The position numbers and the translations under genes were made by a program. From assembly GCA_946886805.1 (NCBI GenBank), contig CAMPJM010000219.1, positions 1 to 6,730 on the forward strand: a stretch of 6,730 nt of DNA. The letters are read 5' to 3'. The stretch comes from an uncultured Flammeovirgaceae bacterium (GTDB taxonomy: Bacteria > Bacteroidota > Bacteroidia > Cytophagales > Cyclobacteriaceae). A model generated the notes under the pieces. It saw nothing but the letters and a program-made list of their open reading frames with translations, made no database searches and was not told the origin of the DNA. Positions 1-6,050 of this stretch are shown here, piece after piece. Numbering within the stretch: position 1 is the stretch's first letter; each line of letters starts with the position of its first letter.

Positions 1-410
1 TTGAGCTGTAGATAGTCCTCCTCCAGCACCAACATTACTTGTCCTTTGCCCACTGTCCCAGGCAACTCCAGTGTCACGTCAGCGGCAACATAAGCATCTA
101 CGCCCGTGTCCCCATCAGCGCCATAAAGGGTAAGCTTTCTGTGATATTGTATGTTTAGGAGGTCGCTGAAAGTTCTGTCGGTGAGAATGGTTGTTTGTAC
201 CCCCGTATCCAAAATAAATTTTAAGGGGATTGTATTATTTAATAAAACAGGAACAATAATTAAGTTATTAAAGCTCTCAAAAGGGATCACTATTTCTTTC
301 TCACCTTCTTTTAAAGCAAATCCAATCGTTTGCGCCTGAATTTGTCTTCCCATAAAAATGAAGGAAAGCAGTAAGGTAATAAATCCATAAACCCTATAAT
401 TTGAATCCAT
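1..410 (-). CDS. Retropepsin-like aspartyl protease, secreted (C-terminus cut by window edge)
   Basis: I translated this by hand: the minus-strand frame is open from an ATG at 410-408 to the window edge, giving 136 residues with no stop. Residues 1-27 form a Sec-type signal peptide: a short polar start (MDSNYR), a hydrophobic core (about residues 8-20) and a likely cleavage after a QIQAQ-type region. The mature part opens with a beta-rich stretch (IVIPFESFNNLIIVPVLLN) leading to FILDTGVQTTIL, whose Asp-Thr-Gly at 68-70 is the catalytic triad of retropepsin-like proteases. Proteins of this type in flavobacteria are usually about 400-450 residues with a C-terminal PDZ domain, so most of this one lies outside the window. 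It probably acts in the periplasm or outside the cell; its substrate is unknown. The signal peptide supports this start over the internal Met20. No matching -7/-33 promoter pair was found upstream. Confidence 0.8.
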   Translation of the reverse strand, partial: MDSNYRVYGFITLLLSFIFMGRQIQAQTIGFALKEGEKEIVIPFESFNNLIIVPVLLNNTIPLKFILDTGVQTTILTDRTFSDLLNIQYHRKLTLYGADGDTGVDAYVAADVTLELPGTVGKGQVMLVLEEDYLQL

Positions 411-443
411 AAAAGTGGTCTGCTCAATTTTATTATAATTTAA

Positions 444-593
444 GCATTTCTGACTCACTTCCAAAAAGTGGACGAGAACATTAAGAAAGGGCAGTACAAG
501 CTAAGAACTTTAGTTCAGGTAAAGGAAATACTAGGAAAAGAAGTAACAGTCACCGCAGAATCGACATTTCGTGTAACAGCAGATCCTTTATAG
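444..593 (+). pseudogene. Coding-like fragment of unknown origin (possible gene remnant)
   Basis: Between the protease and pheA, one plus-strand frame is open from just after a TAA (441-443) to a TAG at 591-593, giving 49 residues. The part from 471 onward has protein-like composition, with an amphipathic segment (KLRTLVQVKEILGKEVTV) and then STFRVTADPL at the end. There is no ATG; a GTG at 468 could start a 41-residue peptide. I do not recognise the family. The simplest reading is the C-terminal remnant of a gene that lost its upstream part. It could also be chance, since 150 bp of open frame is not rare. Confidence 0.25.
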
Positions 594-609
594 CCCAATT
601 GTTGGTTTA

Positions 610-624
610 GAAAGACAGTCTTTT
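610..624. terminator. Weak hairpin between convergent ends, possible terminator
   Basis: AAAGA (611-615) and TCTTT (619-623) can pair around a 3-nt loop, with a G-T pair outside. On the plus strand the stem runs into TTTT; on the minus strand, about 55-65 nt after the pheA stop, it is followed by a broken T-rich stretch. The stem is short and AT-rich, so this is a weak candidate for ending pheA transcription. Confidence 0.22.
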
Positions 625-676
625 AAACTTAATTCATAGTAAATGAACACGATCGGCCCTGTAAATGCCTGTATCT

Positions 677-1744
677 CTAGCAGAGCTTGGGGTAACTGCC
701 TAATAGCTTAATATTGTTTTTGTATTTTTCCAAAATGAGTTTTACAGGTTCATCATCAAAATGACCTTCAAAATCAATTAAGAACCAATATTTAAAAGTT
801 TTATGTCTTTTTGCCGGCCTGCTTTCAATTTTGGTAAGGTTAATGTTTTCTTTATGAAACTCCTGCAAAAAATTGGCGAGCGCACCAGGTTGGTTGCTTA
901 ATTTTGCCAATATTGTTGTTTTATCTACTTTGCCCTTCTGATTTAAAAAGCCTTTACTGATCAAAATAAACCTTGTTTGATTATTTTCTGAATCTTCAAT
1001 ATTCTCAAACAAAATAGGGAGGCTAGAAGATTTTGCAGCAATATGAGAACATATAGCGGCCGAGTCTTCTTCCTGTGCTGCTAATTTTGCGGCTTTTGAA
1101 GTCGATTCTACTGCTACCAAAGCTATATCCTCACCATACATATCATCTATAAAGGTTTTACATTGCCTGAATGCAATATCCTTAGAATAGATTTTTTTGA
1201 TGTTTTTTACCTCTTCATTAATGGTGGCAAATGAAAAATGGATAGCCATGGGCACTTCGGCTGCAATCTTCAAATCGAGGCTTTCCAGCAGATCTAAGGT
1301 CTCGCTTACAATGCCTTCCTGGTTATTTTCAATAGGCACTACTCCAAATCGGGTTTTCCCGGTGTCTACGGCCTGAAATACTGATTTAATAGATCCAAAT
1401 GATAAGTATTCGCTCATTGCTCCAAACCTACTTTCGGCAGCCTGATGGGTAAAACTTCCCACCGGTCCCAGAAAAGCAATCTTCTCTGGCAATTCCAGGT
1501 TTCTGCTAACAGCAAATATCTCCAGGAAGATAGCGTCTATAGCTTTCCTGGTCAATAATCCCTCCTGAACGTAAAGCCGTTCCAGGATAGCCTTTTCTCG
1601 TTCGGGCCGATATATAACCTCTCTTTTTACTCTTTTTAAATCTCCAATACTTTTAACATGCGCCATTCTTTGGTTTAAAAGGGAGATTATTTGATCGTCT
1701 ATATCGTCGATATTTTTTCTTAGGGTATCTAATTTTAAAGTCAC
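677..1744 (-). CDS. pheA: Bifunctional chorismate mutase/prephenate dehydratase (P-protein)
   Basis: This 355-residue enzyme converts chorismate to prephenate and then to phenylpyruvate, the committed steps of phenylalanine synthesis in the cytosol. Residues 1-85 are an AroQ-type chorismate mutase: LDTLRKNIDDID with Arg9, then NQR (Arg26) and YRPERE (45-50), giving the expected Arg/Glu active-site residues. Residues 88-265 are prephenate dehydratase, opening with FLGPVGSFTHQAA, then VVPIENNQEGIV and the catalytic TRF motif (Thr257). Residues 275-355 are an ACT domain with GALA (287-290) and ESRP (307-310), the Phe-binding motifs, so feedback inhibition by phenylalanine is likely. It ends in LGSYPK, as in Pseudomonas-type P-proteins. 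The start is GTG at 1744-1742: an in-frame TAG lies 30 nt upstream and the next Met (27) is inside the mutase domain. It follows usp by 34 bp and probably shares its transcript. No other aromatic-pathway genes are nearby, although pheA often sits with tyrA or DAHP synthase. Confidence 0.95.
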   Translation of the reverse strand: MTLKLDTLRKNIDDIDDQIISLLNQRMAHVKSIGDLKRVKREVIYRPEREKAILERLYVQEGLLTRKAIDAIFLEIFAVSRNLELPEKIAFLGPVGSFTHQAAESRFGAMSEYLSFGSIKSVFQAVDTGKTRFGVVPIENNQEGIVSETLDLLESLDLKIAAEVPMAIHFSFATINEEVKNIKKIYSKDIAFRQCKTFIDDMYGEDIALVAVESTSKAAKLAAQEEDSAAICSHIAAKSSSLPILFENIEDSENNQTRFILISKGFLNQKGKVDKTTILAKLSNQPGALANFLQEFHKENINLTKIESRPAKRHKTFKYWFLIDFEGHFDDEPVKLILEKYKNNIKLLGSYPKLC

Positions 1745-1778
1745 AGGAAATTTAATTCTAAAAAGGTTATTCTATTCT

Positions 1779-2627
1779 TTAATTTGAAAGGTGTGCTGTT
1801 AAGACGGGTATGTTTGCCTGCTTTACCAAATCCTCTGATATGCTACCTTTAATTAGATTTGCAAGGCCGGTCCTACCATGGGTGATCACTGCGATCAAAT
1901 CTGCATTTTTCTCTTTTGCAAATTTAAGTATTCCCCGCTTTTCGCCTTTTTCATATACCGAATGAAGGGAAAAATTTGCAAAATGGTGTCTGTGGGCAAA
2001 GGAATCTAATTTACTTGTAACTTCTGCCTGTGATATGTCCTTATCGCTCATCACATGAAGAACATGCAGATGGGCATCAAAAAAGGAAGCGAACCTTTTT
2101 ATGTGAGTGACACCTTCAAAAGCATCAGGATTAAGGTCTGTTGCTAAAACAATATTTTTAATTTCTAAATTTGGATGTGACTGCTTCACCGCCAGCACCG
2201 GGCAGTGAGAAATACGAATAATTTGTTCGGTATGATTTCCCACAAAAAATTCTGTGTAGGTGCTTTCCCCACTTGTGCCAACCGCTACCATGTCAATATC
2301 ATGTTCGTCAATAAAATCGCTAATCCCCTTCTGCATATCTTTTACCAGTACAGAAGTTGTCACGTGGATGCCTGTTACACTTATCTTTTCCGCAAGCTTG
2401 GCTAATTCCTTTTCGTTTTTTTTATGCAACTCTATTGTAAAGCGGGCTTCCTCAGAAAGACCAGCACCAGTTGCCGCTCCGGTTGTATTTATGTTTGACC
2501 CATGTACAGGAGGTATAAAATTTACCAGAAAAAGCTGGGCATCCATCCTCCGGGCCAGGCCGGTAGCAGTCTCTATTCCAAAACCTGCTATTTCAGAAAA
2601 ATCAGTAGGTACAAGTATGCGATTCAT
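1779..2627 (-). CDS. Universal stress protein with two UspA domains
   Basis: The 282-residue protein is a tandem of two UspA folds, about residues 1-148 and 155-282. Each begins with the typical beta strand and Asp (ILVPTDFS at 4-11; NIVLATDLN at 158-166). Domain 1 keeps the ATP-binding spacing G-2x-G-9x-G (Gly117, Gly120, Gly130), but Asn131 stands where Ser/Thr is usual. Domain 2 has HGRTG...GS (Gly251, Gly261-Ser262), with Ile248 in place of the first Gly. Nucleotide binding is therefore plausible but not certain. Such tandem proteins are cytosolic and linked to stress, starvation or adhesion responses; the exact role here is unknown. The ATG at 2627-2625 is followed at once by the first domain, which fixes the start. 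It is divergent from glyA and is the first gene of a probable usp-pheA transcript. Confidence 0.93.
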   Translation of the reverse strand: MNRILVPTDFSEIAGFGIETATGLARRMDAQLFLVNFIPPVHGSNINTTGAATGAGLSEEARFTIELHKKNEKELAKLAEKISVTGIHVTTSVLVKDMQKGISDFIDEHDIDMVAVGTSGESTYTEFFVGNHTEQIIRISHCPVLAVKQSHPNLEIKNIVLATDLNPDAFEGVTHIKRFASFFDAHLHVLHVMSDKDISQAEVTSKLDSFAHRHHFANFSLHSVYEKGEKRGILKFAKEKNADLIAVITHGRTGLANLIKGSISEDLVKQANIPVLTAHLSN

Positions 2628-2659
2628 ATTGATATTTTAAATGTGCTAATGCTTAATGT

Positions 2660-2694
2660 GAAAAGTATTGAACTAATAATATTGTTGTAGCCAA
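2660..2694 (-). promoter_or_regulatory. Possible usp promoter (weak Bacteroidetes type)
   Basis: Reading the minus strand, TTG (2694-2692) is followed after 24 nt by TACTTTTC (2667-2660). This differs from the Bacteroidetes -7 consensus TAnnTTTG only in the last base. The spacer is slightly longer than the usual 17-23 nt. Transcription would begin about 25 nt before the usp ATG. It is suggestive only. Confidence 0.3.
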
Positions 2695-2713
2695 GTAGAA
2701 TTCTACTATGGCT
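2689..2713. repeat. 25-bp bulged palindrome in the usp/glyA divergent region, candidate operator
   Basis: The core AGTAGAATTCTACT (2694-2707) is a perfect 14-bp palindrome. Beyond it, AGCCA on the left (2689-2693) matches TGGCT on the right (2709-2713) once the extra A at 2708 is skipped, so both arms continue symmetrically with one bulged base. It lies 62-86 bp upstream of the usp start and touches the -33 element of the weak usp promoter candidate. No T-run follows directly, which argues against a terminator. A dimeric regulator site is the simplest guess. Confidence 0.4.
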
Positions 2714-2991
2714 TATCTACTTAAAAAAATGAATAAATGTTAATAAATCCCGCGTAAAACGTTAAAGTTATTATTTTAACAGCAGAATTGTTATTTAAAG
2801 TTATTAAAATTTATGGGAAAGAATAATTTTTGTATAAATAGAAAACGTATAAAGGTTACATTAAAGCTGCTGAAGCGGGAATAAATTCATTTGTTTTTAA
2901 ATAAGAAAACCTAAACTCCCCCACAATCCGTACATTTGGAGTCGGATAATCGATTTGTTTTGATCAGTCCTTATGTTACTCTCTATAATTA
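2714..2991. other. AT-rich intergenic stretch, no gene seen
   Basis: This is the bulk of the 430-bp divergent region between usp and glyA. It is very AT-rich, with many short TTATT/AATAA runs and stops in all frames. A 23-codon frame at 2813-2884 is the longest ATG-started one noted and shows no family signal. A lone TACATTTG at 2931-2938 matches the Bacteroidetes -7 consensus but lacks a -33 TTG at the right distance. I see no riboswitch-like structure or RNA gene. Confidence 0.5.
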
Positions 2992-3022
2992 TTGGTTAAA
3001 TGTTTTACAAAGCTTAATTTTG
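2992..3022 (+). promoter_or_regulatory. Bacteroidetes-type promoter for the glyA-tatC-rpiB operon
   Basis: TTG at 2992-2994, a 20-nt spacer and TAATTTTG at 3015-3022 match the flavobacterial consensus TTG-N17-23-TAnnTTTG at every defined base. Transcription would start near 3028-3030, leaving a leader of about 29 nt before the glyA ATG at 3058. This also rules out a start at the TTG at 2992, which would sit in the -33 box. Confidence 0.65.
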
Positions 3023-3057
3023 TTTTCGAATTTACAAAGCACCATAATATTTTAAAC

Positions 3058-4329
3058 ATGCAAAGAGACAAAAAGATTTTTGACCTGATTGGAGAAGAAA
3101 AGAAGCGTCAGGAAGATGGCGTAGAACTGATCGCATCTGAAAATTTTACTTCCTTACAAGTGATGGAAGCTCAGGGAAGCGTTCTTACCAACAAGTATGC
3201 TGAAGGCCTTCCGGGAAAGCGATATTATGGTGGTTGTGAAGTAGTAGATGAAATAGAGCAGTTGGCAATTGACAGGGCTAAAAAACTTTTTGGAGCCAGT
3301 TGGGTAAACGTACAGCCTCATTCAGGCGCCCAGGCAAACGCTGCTGTGATGTTGGCAGTTCTAAAGCCCGGAGATAAAATTTTAGGGTTTGACCTTTCGC
3401 ATGGGGGACATTTGACCCATGGCTCATCAGTAAATTTTTCTGGAAAGCTTTATAATCCTTCTTTTTATGGAGTAGACAAAGAAACTGGTTTGATTGACTG
3501 GGATTCTCTGGAAGCAAATGCTAGAAAAGAAAAACCAAAATTAATTATTGCAGGCGCATCTGCCTATTCCAGAGATTGGGATTACAGCAGGTTCCGTGAG
3601 ATTGCAGATGAAGTTGGTGCTTTGTTAATGGCAGATATATCACATCCTGCCGGCCTGATTGCAAGGGGCTTGTTGAATGATCCTTTGGAGCATTGCCATA
3701 TCGTTACCACTACAACCCATAAAACTTTGCGTGGCCCTCGTGGCGGAATGATAATGGTAGGCGAGGATTTTGAAAATCCAATGGGTGAAAAAACGCCTAA
3801 AGGTGACCTTAAATTGCTTTCTGCCAGTTTAGATTTTGCAGTTTTCCCAGGCACCCAGGGAGGTCCTTTGGAACATGTGATCGCTGCCAAAGCAGTGGCA
3901 TTTGAAGAAGCACTTTCTGATGATTATATGAATTATGTGCTACAGGTTCAGAAAAATGCCAAGGTAATGGCGAAAGGCTTTATTGACAAGGGCTATAAAA
4001 TCATTTCCGATGGTACCGATAATCATATGATGTTGATAGACCTTAGGTCAAAAGGCCTAACAGGCAAGCAAGCCGAAAATACCTTAATTAAAGCTGATAT
4101 CACCATCAATAAAAACATGGTTCCATTTGATGATAAATCACCTTTTGTAACCTCAGGAATGAGAATAGGAACTGCTGCTGTTACTACCCGGGGCATGAAA
4201 GAAAAGGATATGGAGAATATTGTTAATTATATAGATGAGGTACTTCAAAATGTAGAGAACGAAAATAAAATTTCATCAATTAAAGAAGAAGTTAACAATT
4301 GGATGAAGAATTTCCCTTTATATAAATAA
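3058..4329 (+). CDS. glyA: Serine hydroxymethyltransferase
   Basis: The 423-residue PLP enzyme interconverts serine and glycine with tetrahydrofolate, supplying glycine and one-carbon units in the cytosol. The N-terminus ([18 protein letters not shown], then ELIASENF) is typical of the family. Other hallmarks are [25 protein letters not shown], the [12 protein letters not shown] loop (about 112-123), and the Asp193/His196 pair in MADISHPAG. The PLP-binding Lys222 lies in [14 protein letters not shown], and Arg369 in SGMRIGT should bind the substrate carboxylate. Length is normal for bacterial SHMT. The frame is open upstream to a TTG at 2992, but those 22 extra residues have no family match and overlap the promoter, so ATG 3058 is chosen. 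It is the first gene of the operon, and its TAA shares an A with the tatC ATG (TAATG), which suggests translational coupling. Confidence 0.97.
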   Translation: MQRDKKIFDLIGEEKKRQEDGVELIASENFTSLQVMEAQGSVLTNKYAEGLPGKRYYGGCEVVDEIEQLAIDRAKKLFGASWVNVQPHSGAQANAAVMLAVLKPGDKILGFDLSHGGHLTHGSSVNFSGKLYNPSFYGVDKETGLIDWDSLEANARKEKPKLIIAGASAYSRDWDYSRFREIADEVGALLMADISHPAGLIARGLLNDPLEHCHIVTTTTHKTLRGPRGGMIMVGEDFENPMGEKTPKGDLKLLSASLDFAVFPGTQGGPLEHVIAAKAVAFEEALSDDYMNYVLQVQKNAKVMAKGFIDKGYKIISDGTDNHMMLIDLRSKGLTGKQAENTLIKADITINKNMVPFDDKSPFVTSGMRIGTAAVTTRGMKEKDMENIVNYIDEVLQNVENENKISSIKEEVNNWMKNFPLYK

Positions 4330-5162
4330 TGATCGATTCGGAAGAAAAAGAAGAAAAGGAAATGTCCTTCCTGGACCACCTGGAAGAGCTAAGGTGGCAC
4401 CTAATTAGGGCAGCAGCATCCATATTTGTTTTTGCGCTAATTGCGTTTGTTTCCAAAGATTTTGTGTGGGATGTTTTAATCCTTGGCCCCTCCAGGCCCG
4501 ATTTTTGGTCTTACCGGGCGCTTTGCGATTTAGGTGCTGCTATTAATTCTGACATATTGTGCATTGAAGCCCTTCCGTTTACGCTGCAAAGCCGGGAAAT
4601 GACAGGTCAGTTTACAATGCACATTACTTCTTCTTTTGTAATCGGACTTATTTGTGCTTTCCCTTATGCTTTTTGGGAATTCTGGAGATTTATAGGCCCT
4701 GGATTATACCCCACCGAAAGAAACATGACAAGAGGGGCTGTTTTTTTTGTAAGCATTCTCTTTATTGCCGGGGTGCTATTCGGATACTTTATAGTTTCGC
4801 CCATGTCTATAAATTTTCTGGCAAACTATCAGGTCAGTGCTACTATTTTAAATGAGTTTGATATAAAATCCTATGTTTCCACGCTGTCTATGCTTGTTTT
4901 GGCCTGTGGAATAATGTTTCAGTTGCCAATAGTTGTTTATTTCCTGTCAGAAGCGGGATTTGTTACGCCGGCTATTATGAAACAATACAGGAGGCACGCA
5001 ATAGTAGTAATTTTAATTATTTCGGCAATTTTAACACCTCCAGAGGTAATTAGTCAAATTTTGATGTCATTCCCAATGTTATTCTTATATGAGATCAGTA
5101 TCTACATCTCAGGGATCGTTTTAAGAAATAAAAGAAAAGCATTAATAGAACAAGATGAATAA
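4329..5162 (+). CDS. tatC: Sec-independent (Tat) protein translocase subunit TatC
   Basis: TatC is the polytopic inner-membrane receptor that binds twin-arginine signal peptides and, with TatA proteins, exports folded proteins. The 277-residue protein starts with an acidic tail (IDSEEKEEKE) and then FLDHLEELR, where Glu20 and Arg22 match E. coli Glu15 and Arg17. Six membrane helices fall near residues 24-42, 98-118, 137-157, 184-207, 222-236 and 241-262. The loop after helix 2 has FIGPGLYPTER, with Phe121 and Glu130 matching E. coli Phe94 and Glu103. LTPPEVISQ (235-243) is the conserved motif before helix 6, with Glu for Asp. The first periplasmic loop (about 43-97) is longer than in E. coli and carries Cys66 and Cys78, which could form a disulfide. 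Met12 is an alternative start, but the TAATG overlap with glyA favours Met1. No tatA/tatB is in the window. Confidence 0.96.
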   Translation: MIDSEEKEEKEMSFLDHLEELRWHLIRAAASIFVFALIAFVSKDFVWDVLILGPSRPDFWSYRALCDLGAAINSDILCIEALPFTLQSREMTGQFTMHITSSFVIGLICAFPYAFWEFWRFIGPGLYPTERNMTRGAVFFVSILFIAGVLFGYFIVSPMSINFLANYQVSATILNEFDIKSYVSTLSMLVLACGIMFQLPIVVYFLSEAGFVTPAIMKQYRRHAIVVILIISAILTPPEVISQILMSFPMLFLYEISIYISGIVLRNKRKALIEQDE

Positions 5163-5589
5163 AAATATCGCCATAGGAGGAGATCATGCTGGTTTCGCTT
5201 ATAAAAAGAGGATAGTTGAAAAGCTAGAAAAGGAAGGGTTTGACGTTAAAGATTTTGGCCCCTTCTCAGATAGTTCTGTGGATTATCCTGATTTTGCGCA
5301 TCCCTTATCAGAACATGTGGGATCAGAGAAAGCCCCTCTTGGAATTCTGATCTGCGGCAGTGGCAACGGTGTGGCCATGACAGCCAATAAGCACAAAGAT
5401 GTGCGGGCTGCGCTATGTTGGAATACAGAGCTGGCGGCATTATCAAGGCTGCATAACAATGCCAATGTTCTTTGCATCCCATCCCGCTTTGTTTCTATTG
5501 AAGTGGCTGAAGAAATGGTAGATACTTTTCTCAAAACAGCTTTTGAAGGAGGCCGCCATAATACACGGGTGAATAAAATAAGCTGCTGA
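5155..5589 (+). CDS. rpiB: Ribose-5-phosphate isomerase B
   Basis: RpiB interconverts ribose 5-phosphate and ribulose 5-phosphate in the non-oxidative pentose phosphate pathway. The 144-residue length is normal for the RpiB/LacAB family. Visible motifs are IAIGGDHAGF with Asp10-His11, DYPDFA (43-48), and GILICGSGNGVAM, where Cys67 is the likely catalytic base and Ser69 stands at the usual Thr/Ser position. RLHNNANVLCIPSR follows, with His100 matching E. coli His99, and GGRHNTRV at 132-139 carries phosphate-binding Arg134 and Arg138. The Cys67/His100 pattern fits ribose rather than galactose 6-phosphate isomerases. Its ATG overlaps the end of tatC by 8 nt (ATGAATAA), so it is translated from the same message. 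It is the last gene of the operon; a weak terminator candidate follows about 57 nt after the stop. Confidence 0.95.
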   Translation: MNKNIAIGGDHAGFAYKKRIVEKLEKEGFDVKDFGPFSDSSVDYPDFAHPLSEHVGSEKAPLGILICGSGNGVAMTANKHKDVRAALCWNTELAALSRLHNNANVLCIPSRFVSIEVAEEMVDTFLKTAFEGGRHNTRVNKISC

Positions 5590-5702
5590 TTATAATTCGA
5601 GCTTAGCTTTGTCTGTAGCTTTGACAGGTATAGAAGTATAAACTGCGAAAGCAATTTGCAATCGTTTTTTGATAAATGATTTACTCAATAAGATAAGCTG
5701 CT
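5578..5702 (+). repeat. 10-bp direct repeat of the rpiB 3' end
   Basis: ATAAGCTGCT occurs at 5578-5587, covering the last codons of rpiB, and again at 5693-5702, 115 bp downstream. The copies differ just outside these limits. A match of 10 bp over so short a distance is unlikely by chance but possible. It could be a trace of an insertion at the rpiB end, or simply coincidence. Confidence 0.3.
5646..5670 (+). terminator. Weak terminator candidate after rpiB
   Basis: CGA (5646-5648) pairs with TCG (5662-5664) and an inner GCA (5651-5653) pairs with TGC (5657-5659), separated by a symmetric AA/AA internal loop. Six Ts follow directly at 5665-5670. The placement after the last operon gene is right, but the stem is weak. 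Confidence 0.35.
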
Positions 5703-5793
5703 TACTAATACCTAACACACGACTTAGCTGTTAGCGTTTACGGTCTAATTAAAATGGACAGATAAGTTTTATAAAGTACTTGTGATACGGGAT

Positions 5794-5829
5794 GTTTCAA
5801 AAAATTTCTATAAATTTAGAATATGAAAC
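5794..5829. promoter_or_regulatory. Inverted repeats over the start of the antitoxin-like gene, candidate operator
   Basis: GTTTCA (5794-5799) is the reverse complement of TGAAAC (5824-5829), which includes the T and G of the start codon. Between them, TTCTA (5806-5810) and TAGAA (5817-5821) form a second inverted pair. TAAATTTA at 5811-5818 is one base from a Bacteroidetes -7 box, without a well-placed -33 element. The gene product has an HTH, so self-binding here would fit toxin-antitoxin logic, but this is inference. Confidence 0.3.
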
Positions 5830-6050
5830 ATTTGACTTTAAACATTCCTGATAATCTAAACCTCGACGAAAGAGAGGCAAAGAGGTTTTTAGCTGCTAAA
5901 ATGTATGAGGTTGGCAAACTCTCTCTCGGACAAGCAGCTGAATTGGCTGGTTTGTCAAAACTTGCATTTTCTGAAATATTGGCCGACTATGATGTTTCAT
6001 TAATCAATTATCCCCCTTCAGAAATAGCAAGAGATGCAGCCCAATTCTGA
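5823..6050 (+). CDS. UPF0175 family protein, probable antitoxin with HTH
   Basis: This 75-residue protein matches the UPF0175 family in length and pattern. It opens with MKHLTLNIPDNLN, then REAKRFLAAKMYEVGKLSLGQAAELAGLSKLAFSEILADYDV and the closing NYPPSEIARD. Residues 34-55 (LGQAAELAGLSKLAFSEILADY) form a clear helix-turn-helix, so DNA binding is likely. The N-terminal strand resembles those of small antitoxins that pair. In many genomes UPF0175 genes sit directly before DUF3368 genes, as here, and the pair is treated as a putative toxin-antitoxin system, though little has been shown by experiment. Its TGA lies 17 nt inside the downstream gene, which suggests coupled translation. It starts 233 bp after rpiB and is probably expressed independently. 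ATG 5823 is right: the family's first residues follow directly. Confidence 0.85.
   Translation: MKHLTLNIPDNLNLDEREAKRFLAAKMYEVGKLSLGQAAELAGLSKLAFSEILADYDVSLINYPPSEIARDAAQF

Noticed and set aside
2260..2640. A 126-codon plus-strand open frame opposite usp
   Set aside because: It is antisense to a clear two-domain Usp gene, has no recognisable motif and has Ser/Pro-rich composition typical of shadow frames.
2813..2884. 23-codon frame starting MGKNNF in the divergent region
   Set aside because: Short, lysine-rich as expected of AT-rich chance sequence, with no motif, promoter or neighbour link.
2931..2938. TACATTTG as a second glyA promoter
   Set aside because: It matches the -7 consensus but no TTG lies 17-23 nt upstream; the pair at 2992-3022 is better in every respect.
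2992..3057. 22-residue N-terminal extension of GlyA from a TTG start
   Set aside because: It overlaps the promoter, has no family match, and the normal GlyA N-terminus begins at ATG 3058.
2628..3057. Riboswitch controlling glyA
   Set aside because: The predicted leader is only about 29 nt, too short for a glycine or other folded riboswitch, and no recognisable aptamer was seen upstream.
5712..5734. CTAACA and TGTTAG inverted repeat as an integron attC-like site
   Set aside because: The arms are only 6 bp and the core-site pattern GTTRRRY does not fit the right arm; no integrase or cassette structure is seen.
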